This document shows positions 24,801 to 34,635 of a stretch of DNA of 64,000 nucleotides, piece by piece. Below the pieces are notes generated by a model. It saw nothing but the letters and a program-made list of their open reading frames with translations, was not told the origin of the DNA and made no database searches. A program made the position numbers and the translations under genes. Origin of the DNA: Flavobacteriaceae bacterium PS02293. GTDB lineage: Bacteria; Bacteroidota; Bacteroidia; Flavobacteriales; Weeksellaceae. The first letter of the stretch is position 1. The number at the start of each line of letters is the position of its first letter. Location of the stretch: positions 62,001 through 126,000 of the forward strand of contig JASCOV010000002.1 in assembly GCA_029960045.1 (NCBI GenBank), in the 5' to 3' direction.

Positions 24801-26315
24801 TTAATACCTGAGTTGATAAATGGTAATAGAATCATACTCTTTCTGCCAGGTTTTGATCGGGTTTTTATAAGTATTTATGACTTTGTAATTGTTCAAATCC
24901 AAAGAATCTACATTTTCCTTTGTCATAGAATTTTTGATGAAATAAGTCGGTTTCCCGTTTCTGACTTTCACGAAAATACCAATGAAACTGTAATCATCGT
25001 CTTTTTTGAAAGCCGAAGGCAGATTAACATAATTGATATTATTCTTTCTCAAAAACTGATCGAATTTCAAATTTGATATGTCATCAAAGAACTTTTTATT
25101 AGCCACCAATCCATCTGCAGGAATGATATTCATATCGGAATAAAAAGCAAATTTACCGGGAAAATCATAAGTGAAGATTCTTGAGTTTTTTGGAAAAGTC
25201 TTCTTGATGTTCTCAGCAAAAACTTTCACTTCGTCTTGATTTCTGTCAGATATTTCAGAATTTTCATCCATCAAAGTAAACTGGATACTGAAATTACTGC
25301 TCATTTTGAAATAGCCAATTCCGCAAGAAACCAAAATTCCTATTATTAAAGCTGGATATACCAAGTAATTTGAATTTCTGTTTTTTACTAATAATAAGAC
25401 AAGATCGCCAATTAATAAGATCAAAACCAAAGTCTGTGCAACATAATACCATTGCCCAATCTGAGACTGAAAACCAATGTTGTAAAGAAGCTGCAATAAT
25501 GAACCAAATGCAAAAAACAGTTTAAGAGAACGGAATTTGATTGTTTTAATGAAGATTAAAATTAATATCGAAATAATATTAATTCCTAAAAAAAACTTAC
25601 TGATAATAGTTAAGAAAATATTCGGCTGAAGATTTGGGAACGAGCTTTTGATTCGTCCGCTGATTGGAACCAAACTGCCAAACCAGTAGAAATTACTCAA
25701 TAGATATGCGCCACAAATTAATAAAATGATGGCTCCAGATTTTAAGAAAACATTGTAATTCCACTTTCTCTGAATCAAGTAATAGATTCCTAAAAATGCC
25801 AGAGGAAAAACATTGTCCAATCTACTCAGAAATGCAAGTGAGAATAAAAGACCGAAAAGCCAATCATTACTTTGTTGTTTTGCTAAGAACCAAAGCAACA
25901 AGCAAAAACAGAATAGATTGAGATGAGCTTCAATAAGATAAAGCGTACCAAGACTGAAAAATAAAATGCTGATACAGAAATAACCAATGATTTTCCCAAC
26001 AAGATTATCTTTAAAAAATATTTCCAGCTTTTTGAAACTTAATAAAACAAAAGCAACCTGAATTCCCCAAAGAATGTAAACTACATCTTGCTTGGAGAAA
26101 GGATTTAAGCTTTCTGCTATGATGCAACAAATCATCCAAAGCGGATGATAACCATTGGTGAGATAAAGGTCATTGAAACAGGAGCCTTTTCCTTGAACAA
26201 TATTAATAGCAATCTGTGGATAGAAAAAGCCATCATCTGCCGGAAACTTTGCCGGATTGAAAAGAAAAAATACCGCAGCCAGGCAGAAGAAAAAATAGAG
26301 TAGATTTTGCTTCAT
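24801..26315 (-). CDS. GT-C-like polytopic membrane protein (second of a tandem pair)
   Basis: A 504-residue inner-membrane protein with about ten TM helices and a soluble C-terminal domain of about 150 residues. The first loop has PADDGFFYPQIA, with an Asp-Asp pair, then LTNGYHPLW. This layout (acidic residues in the first loop, multi-TM, C-terminal periplasmic domain) resembles GT-C polyprenol-phosphate-sugar transferases of the PMT/ArnT type, but I cannot assign donor or acceptor. It overlaps its upstream paralogue by 4 bases and shares long similar stretches with it. Confidence 0.72.
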   Translation of the reverse strand: MKQNLLYFFFCLAAVFFLFNPAKFPADDGFFYPQIAINIVQGKGSCFNDLYLTNGYHPLWMICCIIAESLNPFSKQDVVYILWGIQVAFVLLSFKKLEIFFKDNLVGKIIGYFCISILFFSLGTLYLIEAHLNLFCFCLLLWFLAKQQSNDWLFGLLFSLAFLSRLDNVFPLAFLGIYYLIQRKWNYNVFLKSGAIILLICGAYLLSNFYWFGSLVPISGRIKSSFPNLQPNIFLTIISKFFLGINIISILILIFIKTIKFRSLKLFFAFGSLLQLLYNIGFQSQIGQWYYVAQTLVLILLIGDLVLLLVKNRNSNYLVYPALIIGILVSCGIGYFKMSSNFSIQFTLMDENSEISDRNQDEVKVFAENIKKTFPKNSRIFTYDFPGKFAFYSDMNIIPADGLVANKKFFDDISNLKFDQFLRKNNINYVNLPSAFKKDDDYSFIGIFVKVRNGKPTYFIKNSMTKENVDSLDLNNYKVINTYKNPIKTWQKEYDSITIYQLRY

Positions 26316-27841
26316 TTTGTGATTTTAAAAACTTTGATACTATCGTAATTGTTATGCCAGAATTTTGAAGGATTCTCAAATGTCGCAATCTGATCAAAAT
26401 CATTAAGATCGATTTCTGAAACCCGTTTTTTTGTCTTTGAGTTTTTGATGAAATATTTCAAATCATTTTTATAACCAGAAACATCCATTCCCACGAAAGA
26501 AAAAGTTCCTTTTCTAGTGGCAAAATAGCTTGGAAGAATAAGATAATCAATTTTATTTTTCAGCATATAGGAATGAAAAGTAGATCCCGAGATTCCATTG
26601 AAAAAAGATTCGTTGCCGACCAATCCGTCTGCAGGTATGAAATTTCTATCAGAATAGAAAGCGTATTTTCCAGGAAAATCATATACAAAAATCCTTGAGC
26701 CCGGATCTGTGATTTTGCTTATCTTCTCGGTTGCCGCTTTTATCGGTTCCTGACTATAGAAAGAAAATTGTTGAGAATTGGAAAAGAAAAATTTTTCAAA
26801 ACTGAAATTACCGCCCATTTTAAGTGCGGGAATCATCATAGAAAAAAGAAAAAGAAAGCCAGCTATGCCTATTTTGATATAAGAAGGGATTTCTGTTTTT
26901 ATACGATCGAAAATGTCATACATCAAGAATCCTAACGCTAGCATTTGGCTTACAAAATACCATTGCATCACCTCGCTCTGAAATAGAATATTATAAAGTA
27001 ACAGCAAAAAACTTCCCGTCAGAAAATATAACTTCAGAGTTCTGTACTCGATGTTTTTAAAAAATACTATTAAAATGTAATATGCAATAATGCTTATGAG
27101 AAATATCTTTTGCCATAATCCTAAAATGATTTCTGACTTGATGTACGGAAAAGAACTTTTGATTCTTCCGCTTATTGGAACGATGCTTTCAAAGAAATAG
27201 AGATTTGAAATAATGTAAGGTAATACCAACAGTATAAAGCCTAATGAAATTTTCAAAAGAGATAAAATCTTCCAGTTTCTGAAATTCCAATAATAAATTC
27301 CTAATATTATGATTATAAATATGTTATCTAATCTTGCCAAAAATAAAATGCTACAAAGAAATCCAAATAAGAAATCATTTACCTTTTGTTTTTGTAAAAA
27401 ATTAAGAACCAGACAGAGACTGAAAAGATTAAGATGTGCTTCCGTAAGATAAAATGTACCAATTCCCAAAAAAGCAATACTCAATACTGTAATAACAATA
27501 TAACGTTGAAAATTATTTCTGAAAAAAGGACTAATTAAATTAATACTCAGAACAAAAAAAAGAATTTGAAATGTCCACAAAATATAAACTACATCTTGCT
27601 TAGCAAAAGGATTTATCAATTCTGCAAATACACAGCAAGCCATCCAGAGCGGATGATAACCATTGGTGAGGTAAAGATCATTGAAATAAGAGCCTTTGGC
27701 GTGAACGATATTAAATGCTATCTGAGGATAGAAAAACCCATCGTCAGCAGGAAATTTCGCAGGATTGAAAAGAAAAAATACCGAGGATAAGCAACAAATA
27801 AAGTAAAGACTATATTTGGGATAATTCCAAAAATTAACCAT
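26312..27841 (-). CDS. GT-C-like polytopic membrane protein (first of a tandem pair)
   Basis: A 509-residue protein clearly homologous over its whole length to the gene downstream. It has the same first loop (PADDGFFYPQIA), NGYHPLWM, SRIFVYDFPGKYAFYSD and IPADGLVGN segments, with the same helix pattern. The two begin almost alike at DNA level too (for example GGATTGAAAAGAAAAAATAC in both, minus strand). This points to a tandem duplication followed by divergence. It is probably a glycosyltransferase of GT-C type acting at the periplasmic face. A TACTTTTG box lies upstream at 27869-27862 (minus). Confidence 0.72.
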   Translation of the reverse strand: MVNFWNYPKYSLYFICCLSSVFFLFNPAKFPADDGFFYPQIAFNIVHAKGSYFNDLYLTNGYHPLWMACCVFAELINPFAKQDVVYILWTFQILFFVLSINLISPFFRNNFQRYIVITVLSIAFLGIGTFYLTEAHLNLFSLCLVLNFLQKQKVNDFLFGFLCSILFLARLDNIFIIIILGIYYWNFRNWKILSLLKISLGFILLVLPYIISNLYFFESIVPISGRIKSSFPYIKSEIILGLWQKIFLISIIAYYILIVFFKNIEYRTLKLYFLTGSFLLLLYNILFQSEVMQWYFVSQMLALGFLMYDIFDRIKTEIPSYIKIGIAGFLFLFSMMIPALKMGGNFSFEKFFFSNSQQFSFYSQEPIKAATEKISKITDPGSRIFVYDFPGKYAFYSDRNFIPADGLVGNESFFNGISGSTFHSYMLKNKIDYLILPSYFATRKGTFSFVGMDVSGYKNDLKYFIKNSKTKKRVSEIDLNDFDQIATFENPSKFWHNNYDSIKVFKITK

Positions 27842-27951
27842 AAGAGAATCTTGCTAAAAAACAAAAGTAAGGAAAAAATAAGTGTACTATGCTTTGGAAA
27901 AGACAATCTGATATTATAGATTTGCTGAAAATACTATGAAAAAACCTTAGG

Positions 27952-29106
27952 ATGTTTAAAATAAATAACGTTTTACACCAGATAAATAATATTCTTTCAA
28001 AAAATATTAGTCTAAGTGAAATTGAAGAGAAAAAAACATGGAAGATATTGTGGGGTTTTGTAACATTGGTATATGCGTTATTTTTTTATCTGCTGTTTCT
28101 GAAAACCAAATTAGAATTTTCTCAGTGGACAATATCGGATTGGCTCATCAATTATGAAGATGGAGGGTTTAAAAGACGAGGGTTGACTGGTAGCTTTTTA
28201 TTCGCAGTTCAGGATTTAATAAATATTTCTCTCAAGAGTCAGATTTTTTTTATTCAAATTGTTAGTTATCTTGGTTTTCTTTGGGTTATTTATAGGGAAT
28301 TAAGAAAGAGAAGCTTAGATCTGTTTTTGTTATGTATTCTACTCTCACCATTTGTTTTGCTTTATCCGATTTGTACAATTGGTAATTCCGGACGCAAGGA
28401 GATATTGCTGATTTTGCTTTTTTATTGGTATGCTTTTTCAGAAAATAAAAAAATATATGATTGGATTACGGTTATCTCTTATTTAGGGATTATTTTTATG
28501 CATGAACTTGCTTTTTTTTATCTTCCGTTTTTGGTTTGGATAAAGTATAAAAAGAACAATAATTCTTATGACTATCTTTTCTCTATCACAATCATTCTGT
28601 TATCTTTTGTGTCTGTGGCGGTGATCTTTATTTATGGAGGAGATATTAATCAAGGAAAGAGTATTTCTTTGCTTTTAGATAGAGGCATAAAGTTAGATCC
28701 GGGAAATATTTTTTCGCAGGAATTCGCATACGATTTTAATCATGTAATGACTTATAAGCTATCTTTCGGCGTGCATATTTTGGAACTGGTATTGATTATT
28801 TCACAAATTTTGTATTATGTCTATTATTTCCAAAGAAAATATTTTAGAGAATATTTGTTTGGTTTTACATTGAGTTTTATTTGGACTTTACCACTATATT
28901 ATCTTGCAATAGATTGGTTTAGATGGATTTATATTTATAGTATTTTCCTATTTCTTATTATTTTATTTCAAACCCCAAAGACCGCAACTTGTAGGATTAA
29001 TACGAGAGGTGTAAAAGTCTGGCATTTATTAATCACACCGCTGTTGTTTGTGTTATTTTATCTCCACATGAATCACGATGAGATCTTGCAGAGGCTTCAT
29101 ATTTAA
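27952..29106 (+). CDS. polytopic membrane protein, polysaccharide polymerase-like
   Basis: A 384-residue protein with about nine TM helices, transcribed divergently from the tandem GT-C pair. The first periplasmic segment has WLINYEDGGFKRRGLTGSFL, a pattern (GGFxRRGLxG) I associate with Wzy or EpsG-like polymerases and related proteins of unknown function. Helices rich in Phe, Tyr and Leu follow, with a Trp/Arg segment (IDWFRWIYIYS). The C-terminus is cytoplasmic and basic. Its neighbours support a role in surface glycan assembly, but the exact activity is inference. Confidence 0.65.
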   Translation: MFKINNVLHQINNILSKNISLSEIEEKKTWKILWGFVTLVYALFFYLLFLKTKLEFSQWTISDWLINYEDGGFKRRGLTGSFLFAVQDLINISLKSQIFFIQIVSYLGFLWVIYRELRKRSLDLFLLCILLSPFVLLYPICTIGNSGRKEILLILLFYWYAFSENKKIYDWITVISYLGIIFMHELAFFYLPFLVWIKYKKNNNSYDYLFSITIILLSFVSVAVIFIYGGDINQGKSISLLLDRGIKLDPGNIFSQEFAYDFNHVMTYKLSFGVHILELVLIISQILYYVYYFQRKYFREYLFGFTLSFIWTLPLYYLAIDWFRWIYIYSIFLFLIILFQTPKTATCRINTRGVKVWHLLITPLLFVLFYLHMNHDEILQRLHI

Positions 29107-29140
29107 GTTTCATGAAATTTTAATTTATTATTTTTGTTTA

Positions 29141-29866
29141 ATGTACAACAAGCTAAAAAAAATACTTCCCAAAGATTTTCTAATCAAAAATGAATTATTC
29201 TTCAGGCAATTTATTTCTGTTTTTTATCTAGGCAATAGCCACCAATGTACAATCTGTGAAAGAAAATTCAGAAAATTTTTATTGAATCAACGTGGTGAGA
29301 AACTCTGCCCAAGCTGCGGAAGTATGCCTAGAGACAGACGTTTGTTTGCAGAATTCAAAAATGAATTTTCCGGTCATAAGGAAATGAGATTATTGGACTT
29401 TTCGCCATCACGATCTTTGTATAGGAAATTGAAAAAGACAAAAAACATCCAATATTTCCCTACAGATTTGTCAACGGATTTCATTTCTGAATATCAGTAT
29501 GATATTACCAAAATTCCAAAAGAAGATGGTTTTTTTGATTTCATATTTTGCTATCATATCCTGGAACATATTGATGACGATACGAAAGCTATGAAAGAAT
29601 TATTCAGAGTTTTAAAAGACAAAGGAAAGGCTTTTGTACAAACGCCATTCAAACAAGGAGAAATTTACGAAAATCCAGATGTAAAAACAGAAGAAGACAG
29701 GCTGAAATATTTCGGACAAAAAGATCACGTAAGAATATATTCAGTAAATGGATTAGCATATCGATTGAAAAGTGCAGGATTTGAAGTTCAGATAAAAACT
29801 TTTGAAGAAGATAGCTACTTTGGACTTCGACAAGACGAAACAATTTTATTACTTACTAAAAATTAA
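29141..29866 (+). CDS. SAM-dependent methyltransferase with zinc-ribbon N-terminus
   Basis: A 241-residue protein. The N-terminal 40-75 region has two CxxC pairs (CTIC and CPSC), a probable zinc ribbon. A methyltransferase-11-type domain follows: the binding region is RLLDFSPS, and DFIFCYHILEHIDDD is the post-motif hallmark. A likely role is methylation of a sugar, lipid or polyketide. The ATG at 29141 gives the first helix; an earlier in-frame ATG at 29078 overlaps the upstream gene. It follows the polymerase-like gene closely and may share its transcript. Confidence 0.82.
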   Translation: MYNKLKKILPKDFLIKNELFFRQFISVFYLGNSHQCTICERKFRKFLLNQRGEKLCPSCGSMPRDRRLFAEFKNEFSGHKEMRLLDFSPSRSLYRKLKKTKNIQYFPTDLSTDFISEYQYDITKIPKEDGFFDFIFCYHILEHIDDDTKAMKELFRVLKDKGKAFVQTPFKQGEIYENPDVKTEEDRLKYFGQKDHVRIYSVNGLAYRLKSAGFEVQIKTFEEDSYFGLRQDETILLLTKN

Positions 29867-29947
29867 TAATCCTGTAACAGTTCTATTTACTAAATAGTTA
29901 GTATGAAAATTCTAAAATCATTAGATTTGTATCCATATTTCCTTATA

Positions 29948-30709
29948 ATGAAAAATAAATTTTTTGGTTTCGGGATTATTGGATTGCTGTTGATTGGTTG
30001 CAAAACACCTCTCAATATTGCAAATATCCATACCGAGAAAAATATTTACATTACCAGCCAATTATCAGAAGACAAGGCTATGGATGCCATTATTCAGCCT
30101 TACAAACACGAATTGGAAGGTAAAATGAATACCAAGATTTCCCACACCAATGTAGAACTTACAAAATCCGGAGACAATAGCAATTTGGGTAATCTTTTGG
30201 CTGATTACACTTTCCAAGGTGCGGATGAATGGACCAAAAAAAATAATATTCCACCAATAGACGCAGCAGTTATCAATATTGGCGGAATCAGAACGATCAT
30301 TCCGAAAGGGGATATTCTCACTAAGCAAATCTATGAAGTGATGCCTTTTGAAAATGAGATTGTGATTATTAAAATTAATGGGAAAGAATTAGAAGGCTTG
30401 TTTGATTATTATTTGAAAACTCAAAAAAATAATCCCGTTTCTCATCTTGTCATAGAAACTGAAAACGGAAGTCTGTCGAAAAAGTTAATCAACGGGAAAA
30501 CTATAGATTATAATAAAATGTATTACATCGCAACCTCGGATTATTTGGCTTTGGGCGGTGATAGTATGTTTTTCTTTGGCAAAGGTGAAATGATTTCTAC
30601 CGGAATCAAAATGCGCGATCTCTTTCTGGAAAAATTCAAACAAAATCCGGAGATTTCGACACCAGATGATGTAAGGTTAATTTTCAAAGACAAAAAAGTA
30701 CAGGACTAA
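29948..30709 (+). CDS. 5'-nucleotidase C-terminal domain lipoprotein
   Basis: A 253-residue lipoprotein (Cys18 after LLLIG) consisting only of the 5'-nucleotidase C-terminal domain, the part that binds the nucleotide base. Family segments are NLLADYTFQGADEW and AVINIGGIRTIIPKGD, and the C-terminus has YLALGGDSM. It has no metallophosphatase domain of its own; that is encoded by the next gene, which overlaps it by one base (TAATG). Together they probably form a two-subunit UshA-like nucleotidase. The ATG at 29948 is preferred over 29903 because it starts the signal peptide. Confidence 0.86.
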   Translation: MKNKFFGFGIIGLLLIGCKTPLNIANIHTEKNIYITSQLSEDKAMDAIIQPYKHELEGKMNTKISHTNVELTKSGDNSNLGNLLADYTFQGADEWTKKNNIPPIDAAVINIGGIRTIIPKGDILTKQIYEVMPFENEIVIIKINGKELEGLFDYYLKTQKNNPVSHLVIETENGSLSKKLINGKTIDYNKMYYIATSDYLALGGDSMFFFGKGEMISTGIKMRDLFLEKFKQNPEISTPDDVRLIFKDKKVQD

Positions 30710-31656
30710 TGCAAAGAAAAGAATTCTTAAAATACATTGGTGGCGGAAGTCTCGCTTTGACATTGGCTCCCAATCTTCTGTTAGCGGAACAATTTGATGT
30801 TAATAAAGAATCTGTTCACAAACTGACAATTCTTCATACAAATGATCAGCATAGTAGGATTGAACCGTTTGACGCATCTTATACAAAAAATCCAAATCAG
30901 GGTGGTTTTGCAAGAAGAGCATCTTTGATCAGTAAAATAAGAAGCGAAGAAAAAAACGTTTTGCTTTTGGACTCTGGAGATATTTTCCAGGGAACGCCTT
31001 ATTTTAATTTTTTTGGAGGCGAGTTGGAATTTAAATTAATGAGCATGATGCAATATGATGCATCTACAATGGGAAATCATGATTTTGATAATGGACTAGA
31101 AGGTTTTCTGAAAGTTTTACCAAATGCGAAATTTCCTTTCATTTGTTCTAATTATGACTTTAAAAATACTATATTAGACGGAAAAACAGAAGCTTACAAG
31201 ATTTTTACCAAAAATGGAATCAAAGTCGGGATTTTTGCTGTTGGGATAGAACTTAATGGCTTGGTAGGAAAGAAAAATTATGGCGAAACAATTTACCAAG
31301 ATCCAATAGAAATGGCACAACATTATGCTGATTTTCTTAGAAAAGAAAAAAAATGTGATCTCGTAATTTGTCTTTCCCATATTGGTTTTGATTATAAAGA
31401 TCAGCCGGAGAAAATTTCGGATAAACATTTGGCAGCAAAAACATCTGGAATAGATTTGATTTTAGGTGGTCATACACATACATTTTTGCCAGAGCCTCTT
31501 ACATTTCAAAATAAAGATCAGAAGAATGTGATCGTGAATCAAGTAGGTTGGGCCGGTATTTTATTAGGAAGACTCGATTTTTATTTTGATAAAAATAAAG
31601 ATGTGAAAAATATTTCTTGGAATAATCAGTTAATAGATGAAAACATAATAGTTTAG
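30709..31656 (+). CDS. 5'-nucleotidase N-terminal metallophosphatase subunit
   Basis: A 315-residue periplasmic metallophosphatase carrying all four metal segments of the 5'-nucleotidase N-terminal domain: LHTNDQHSRIEP, SGDIFQGTP, GNHDFDNG and GGHTHTF. The N-terminus (MQRKEFLKYIGGGSLALTLAPNLLLA) is a signal peptide with a RKxFLK pattern, similar to Tat signals but with QR in place of RR. There is no nucleotide-binding C-terminal domain; that is the preceding gene. Such proteins hydrolyse nucleotides to nucleosides for salvage. Confidence 0.88.
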   Translation: MQRKEFLKYIGGGSLALTLAPNLLLAEQFDVNKESVHKLTILHTNDQHSRIEPFDASYTKNPNQGGFARRASLISKIRSEEKNVLLLDSGDIFQGTPYFNFFGGELEFKLMSMMQYDASTMGNHDFDNGLEGFLKVLPNAKFPFICSNYDFKNTILDGKTEAYKIFTKNGIKVGIFAVGIELNGLVGKKNYGETIYQDPIEMAQHYADFLRKEKKCDLVICLSHIGFDYKDQPEKISDKHLAAKTSGIDLILGGHTHTFLPEPLTFQNKDQKNVIVNQVGWAGILLGRLDFYFDKNKDVKNISWNNQLIDENIIV

Positions 31657-31657
31657 G

Positions 31658-33907
31658 ATGAAGAAAATTTTATTAGTTATATCGTTTTTTATAACGCTAA
31701 TCACATTCGCTCAGACCAGTAAATGGAGCGATTTGTTCTCGTATAACAATGTTTTAAAAATTAGAGAAGATAATGACAGATTGATTTCTGCTACAGAAAA
31801 TGGGATTTTTTATTATTATCCATCAACAGGTGAGGTCAAAAAATTGTCTAAGGCAAATGGGCTTCACGATGTTAAAATTTCTGCTTTTGATTATAATGCT
31901 GCAACTCAGACAGGAATTGTTGGCTATCAAAATGGATCTTTGGATGTGATAACCCCAAACGGCGTATTCCTAATTGTAGATATTCCATTAGCAACAGGCT
32001 ATAACGGGAGCAAGAAGATCAATCATATCTCTATTAATGGTGATAAAGCAGTCATTTCTGCTGGTTATGGTGTTTCTATTTTTAATATTCCACGTAGAGA
32101 ATTTGGCGATACCGCATTTTTTGCAAGCGGCGGTGTCTATGAAGCGGTTAACTCAGCTGTTATCAAAGATAATTTTGTATACGTTGCAACTGGTTTGGGA
32201 CTGAAACGTCACGAACTCAATTCTACATTTGCCATCTATTCTGAATGGAATGCCAGTCCGAATTTAATACAATCCGGAAATTTTAGAAAAGTTGATGCCA
32301 ATAGTGTTGTGGCTTTTGCGACAGGCAATCAAGTACGATTTGGAAATGGCTCTACATTTTCTACAATCACAAGAACCTTTGGAGATATCCGGGATCTTCG
32401 CGTTACAGATAATCAGATCATTGTGACGGATCAGAGTCAAGTCTATGTGTATAATACCAGTGGTGTGCAGCAAAAGAACTTCAATGCTAATGAAGAATTA
32501 AATACAGCATTAGTCTATAATAATACATTATATTCAGGAACTAAAATTTATGGTATTTACAATGAGCAAAAAGATAGTTTGAAGCCCGATGGCCCTTATA
32601 ATAATACTTCATACAAACTTTCTCTGCTAAATAATAATATTTGGGTATCAACAGGGCAAAGAGCAAGTTATGACGTTGCGGGCATTCCTTCATATTTAGG
32701 ATATTATCATTTTGATGGCACCAAATGGATTTATCCCACTTACTTCACTCAGAATCCTAATATCGTTTTTAACATCTTAGATGTTGTTCCGAATCCATCC
32801 AATCCTTCTGAGGTTTTCTTCACAAACTATTCGCACTATAGCAATAGTAAGGGTATTTACAAAATGACAAATGATGCATTTACTAAAAGTTATCTTACAG
32901 AACTTAATTTAATAGATCTTGGACCATATATCAATAGGCCTGTTGGCTGTTCGTTTGATGAAAGTAATAATTTACTTTGTTCTGTTTCACATACAACAAC
33001 TGGGATTGGATTCTATTATTACAATAGACAATCTGATAACTTTGTTGTAACTAATATACCTGTAAATCAAAATGTACAAAAGCCATTAACTAAAGACGGA
33101 ATGCTATATATACCAGTGCCTTTTGGAAGCGGAGGAATGTTGGTTTACAATTACAATAAAACACCCGCTACTTCATCAGACGATACATTCAAATTCTTAA
33201 ATAAAAATAATAATTTGCCCACAGAAAGATGTATAAGTGTTGCAATAGATAAAAATGATGACCTATGGATTGGAACTATGGAAGGGCTTCGGGTTTTATC
33301 AAATCCAAAATCTGCTATTCTGGAAGATAGTCCGCAAACAAATGATATAATTATAGAAGAAAATGGCTTAGCAGAAGAGCTATTCCGTGATGCATTGTTG
33401 TTGCAAATTGCAGTAGACTCTGGTAATCAGAAATGGGTCTCTGTTGATGGCGGTGGTGTATTCTATCTAAGTCCTAATGGCGATAAAACAATTTATCACT
33501 TTACTAAAGCCAATTCTCCGCTACCAAATGACAGTGTGACGGATATTCAAATTGATGAAAAAACAGGTAAAGTTTATTTTGCAACATTAGATGGGATTAT
33601 GGTTTACCAAGGTGATGTAGCGGAGGTAACCTCTAACTTTGGTGATGTTTTGGTTTATCCGAATCCAGTAGTTTATGCTCAATACAAAGGAAATGTAAGA
33701 ATACGAGGCCTTGCATCAAAAACGAATATCAGAATTACAGATGCTGCGGGAAATCTAGTACATTCTGCAGTAGCAAATGGCGGTTATTTCGAATGGAATC
33801 TTAATAACCAAAGAGGTGTAAGAGTAGCTTCCGGAATCTACTATGTCTTGATGACCAATGAGGACGGAACAGATAAAGCAACTGCTAAAATTGCTGTTGT
33901 GAATTAA
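31658..33907 (+). CDS. porZ: type IX secretion system protein PorZ
   Basis: A 749-residue surface protein. A signal peptide (1-19, ending TFAQ) precedes beta-propeller repeats of the two-component-regulator type (for example NGIFYYYPSTGEVKKLSKANGLHDVKIS and DDLWIGTMEGLRVLSNPK). The end is a C-terminal domain of the T9SS type (VYPNPVV...GLASKTNIRITDAAGNLV...GIYYVLM). In Porphyromonas, PorZ is part of the attachment complex that adds A-LPS to T9SS cargo. The fit to PorZ rests on length, propeller layout and recO as the next gene, a synteny I recall for this phylum. Confidence 0.8.
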   Translation: MKKILLVISFFITLITFAQTSKWSDLFSYNNVLKIREDNDRLISATENGIFYYYPSTGEVKKLSKANGLHDVKISAFDYNAATQTGIVGYQNGSLDVITPNGVFLIVDIPLATGYNGSKKINHISINGDKAVISAGYGVSIFNIPRREFGDTAFFASGGVYEAVNSAVIKDNFVYVATGLGLKRHELNSTFAIYSEWNASPNLIQSGNFRKVDANSVVAFATGNQVRFGNGSTFSTITRTFGDIRDLRVTDNQIIVTDQSQVYVYNTSGVQQKNFNANEELNTALVYNNTLYSGTKIYGIYNEQKDSLKPDGPYNNTSYKLSLLNNNIWVSTGQRASYDVAGIPSYLGYYHFDGTKWIYPTYFTQNPNIVFNILDVVPNPSNPSEVFFTNYSHYSNSKGIYKMTNDAFTKSYLTELNLIDLGPYINRPVGCSFDESNNLLCSVSHTTTGIGFYYYNRQSDNFVVTNIPVNQNVQKPLTKDGMLYIPVPFGSGGMLVYNYNKTPATSSDDTFKFLNKNNNLPTERCISVAIDKNDDLWIGTMEGLRVLSNPKSAILEDSPQTNDIIIEENGLAEELFRDALLLQIAVDSGNQKWVSVDGGGVFYLSPNGDKTIYHFTKANSPLPNDSVTDIQIDEKTGKVYFATLDGIMVYQGDVAEVTSNFGDVLVYPNPVVYAQYKGNVRIRGLASKTNIRITDAAGNLVHSAVANGGYFEWNLNNQRGVRVASGIYYVLMTNEDGTDKATAKIAVVN

Positions 33908-33910
33908 TAA

Positions 33911-34588
33911 ATGACGCAGGAAGTTTTTTTACTGTCTTATACAAAATATGGAGATCACGATGCTGTTCTCCATTGTTTTTGTAAGGAAAATGGTTTCGAA
34001 AGTTTTTTTGCCAAAGGAATCTATGCTCCAAAGAACAAAAAGAAAGCATTTCTTTTTCCTTTGAATGAATTATTGCTTTTCACGTCTGATAAGAAAAAAA
34101 ATATCCAGAACGTTCAGAAAATTGAGCAGAAAAATGTGGATCTTTTCAGTTCTGATATTCGTAAAAATTCGATTTTATTTTTTATATCAGATTTGCTGAA
34201 TCAAGTTTTAAGAAATGAAAATCAGAATGTTGGTATTTATTCGGAGATTTCTATTTTCTTGAGTCAGCTGCAGATTGATAATTTCCAATCGCATTTGATT
34301 TTTATTTTCAGACTGCTGAAACAACAGGGTTTGCAGCCATTATTCTCAGACAAAATTTTCCTCAATCCCGAAACAGGAAACTTCGAAGATATAGAAATGC
34401 ATCATTTTTTTGACAAGACGATTTCTGATATTTGGAAAGATTTAATTACATCGCAAGACCCATATAGCATCAAACTCAGCCGAACCGAAAAACAGAATTT
34501 TTTAGATTCGATTTTGGTCTATTTCCATTATCATTTTACTGATTTCCGGGAACCAAGATCTTTGGAAATTATTAAAGAAATTTTCTAA
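33911..34588 (+). CDS. recO: DNA repair protein RecO
   Basis: RecO works with RecF and RecR to load RecA at single-strand gaps. The protein has 225 residues, on the short side of normal. The N-terminal OB-fold begins TQEVFLLSYTKYGDHDAVLHCFCKENGFESFFAKGIYAPKNKKKAFLFPLNELLLF, matching the family pattern (G-x-x-D-x-x-V-x-x-F-T-x-x-x-G, and P-L-x-x-L). The C-terminal helical part lacks the CxxC zinc pair found in some RecO proteins. The ATG is 3 bases after the porZ stop. Confidence 0.92.
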   Translation: MTQEVFLLSYTKYGDHDAVLHCFCKENGFESFFAKGIYAPKNKKKAFLFPLNELLLFTSDKKKNIQNVQKIEQKNVDLFSSDIRKNSILFFISDLLNQVLRNENQNVGIYSEISIFLSQLQIDNFQSHLIFIFRLLKQQGLQPLFSDKIFLNPETGNFEDIEMHHFFDKTISDIWKDLITSQDPYSIKLSRTEKQNFLDSILVYFHYHFTDFREPRSLEIIKEIF

Positions 34589-34635
34589 TTCTGAATTTAC
34601 TTTTTACATTATACTTAATACATTTTACAATTTAT

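Noticed and set aside
24801..29866. Defence or phage island
   Set aside because: The genes are membrane glycan-type proteins and a methyltransferase with normal local composition; no integrase, tRNA junction or nuclease was seen.
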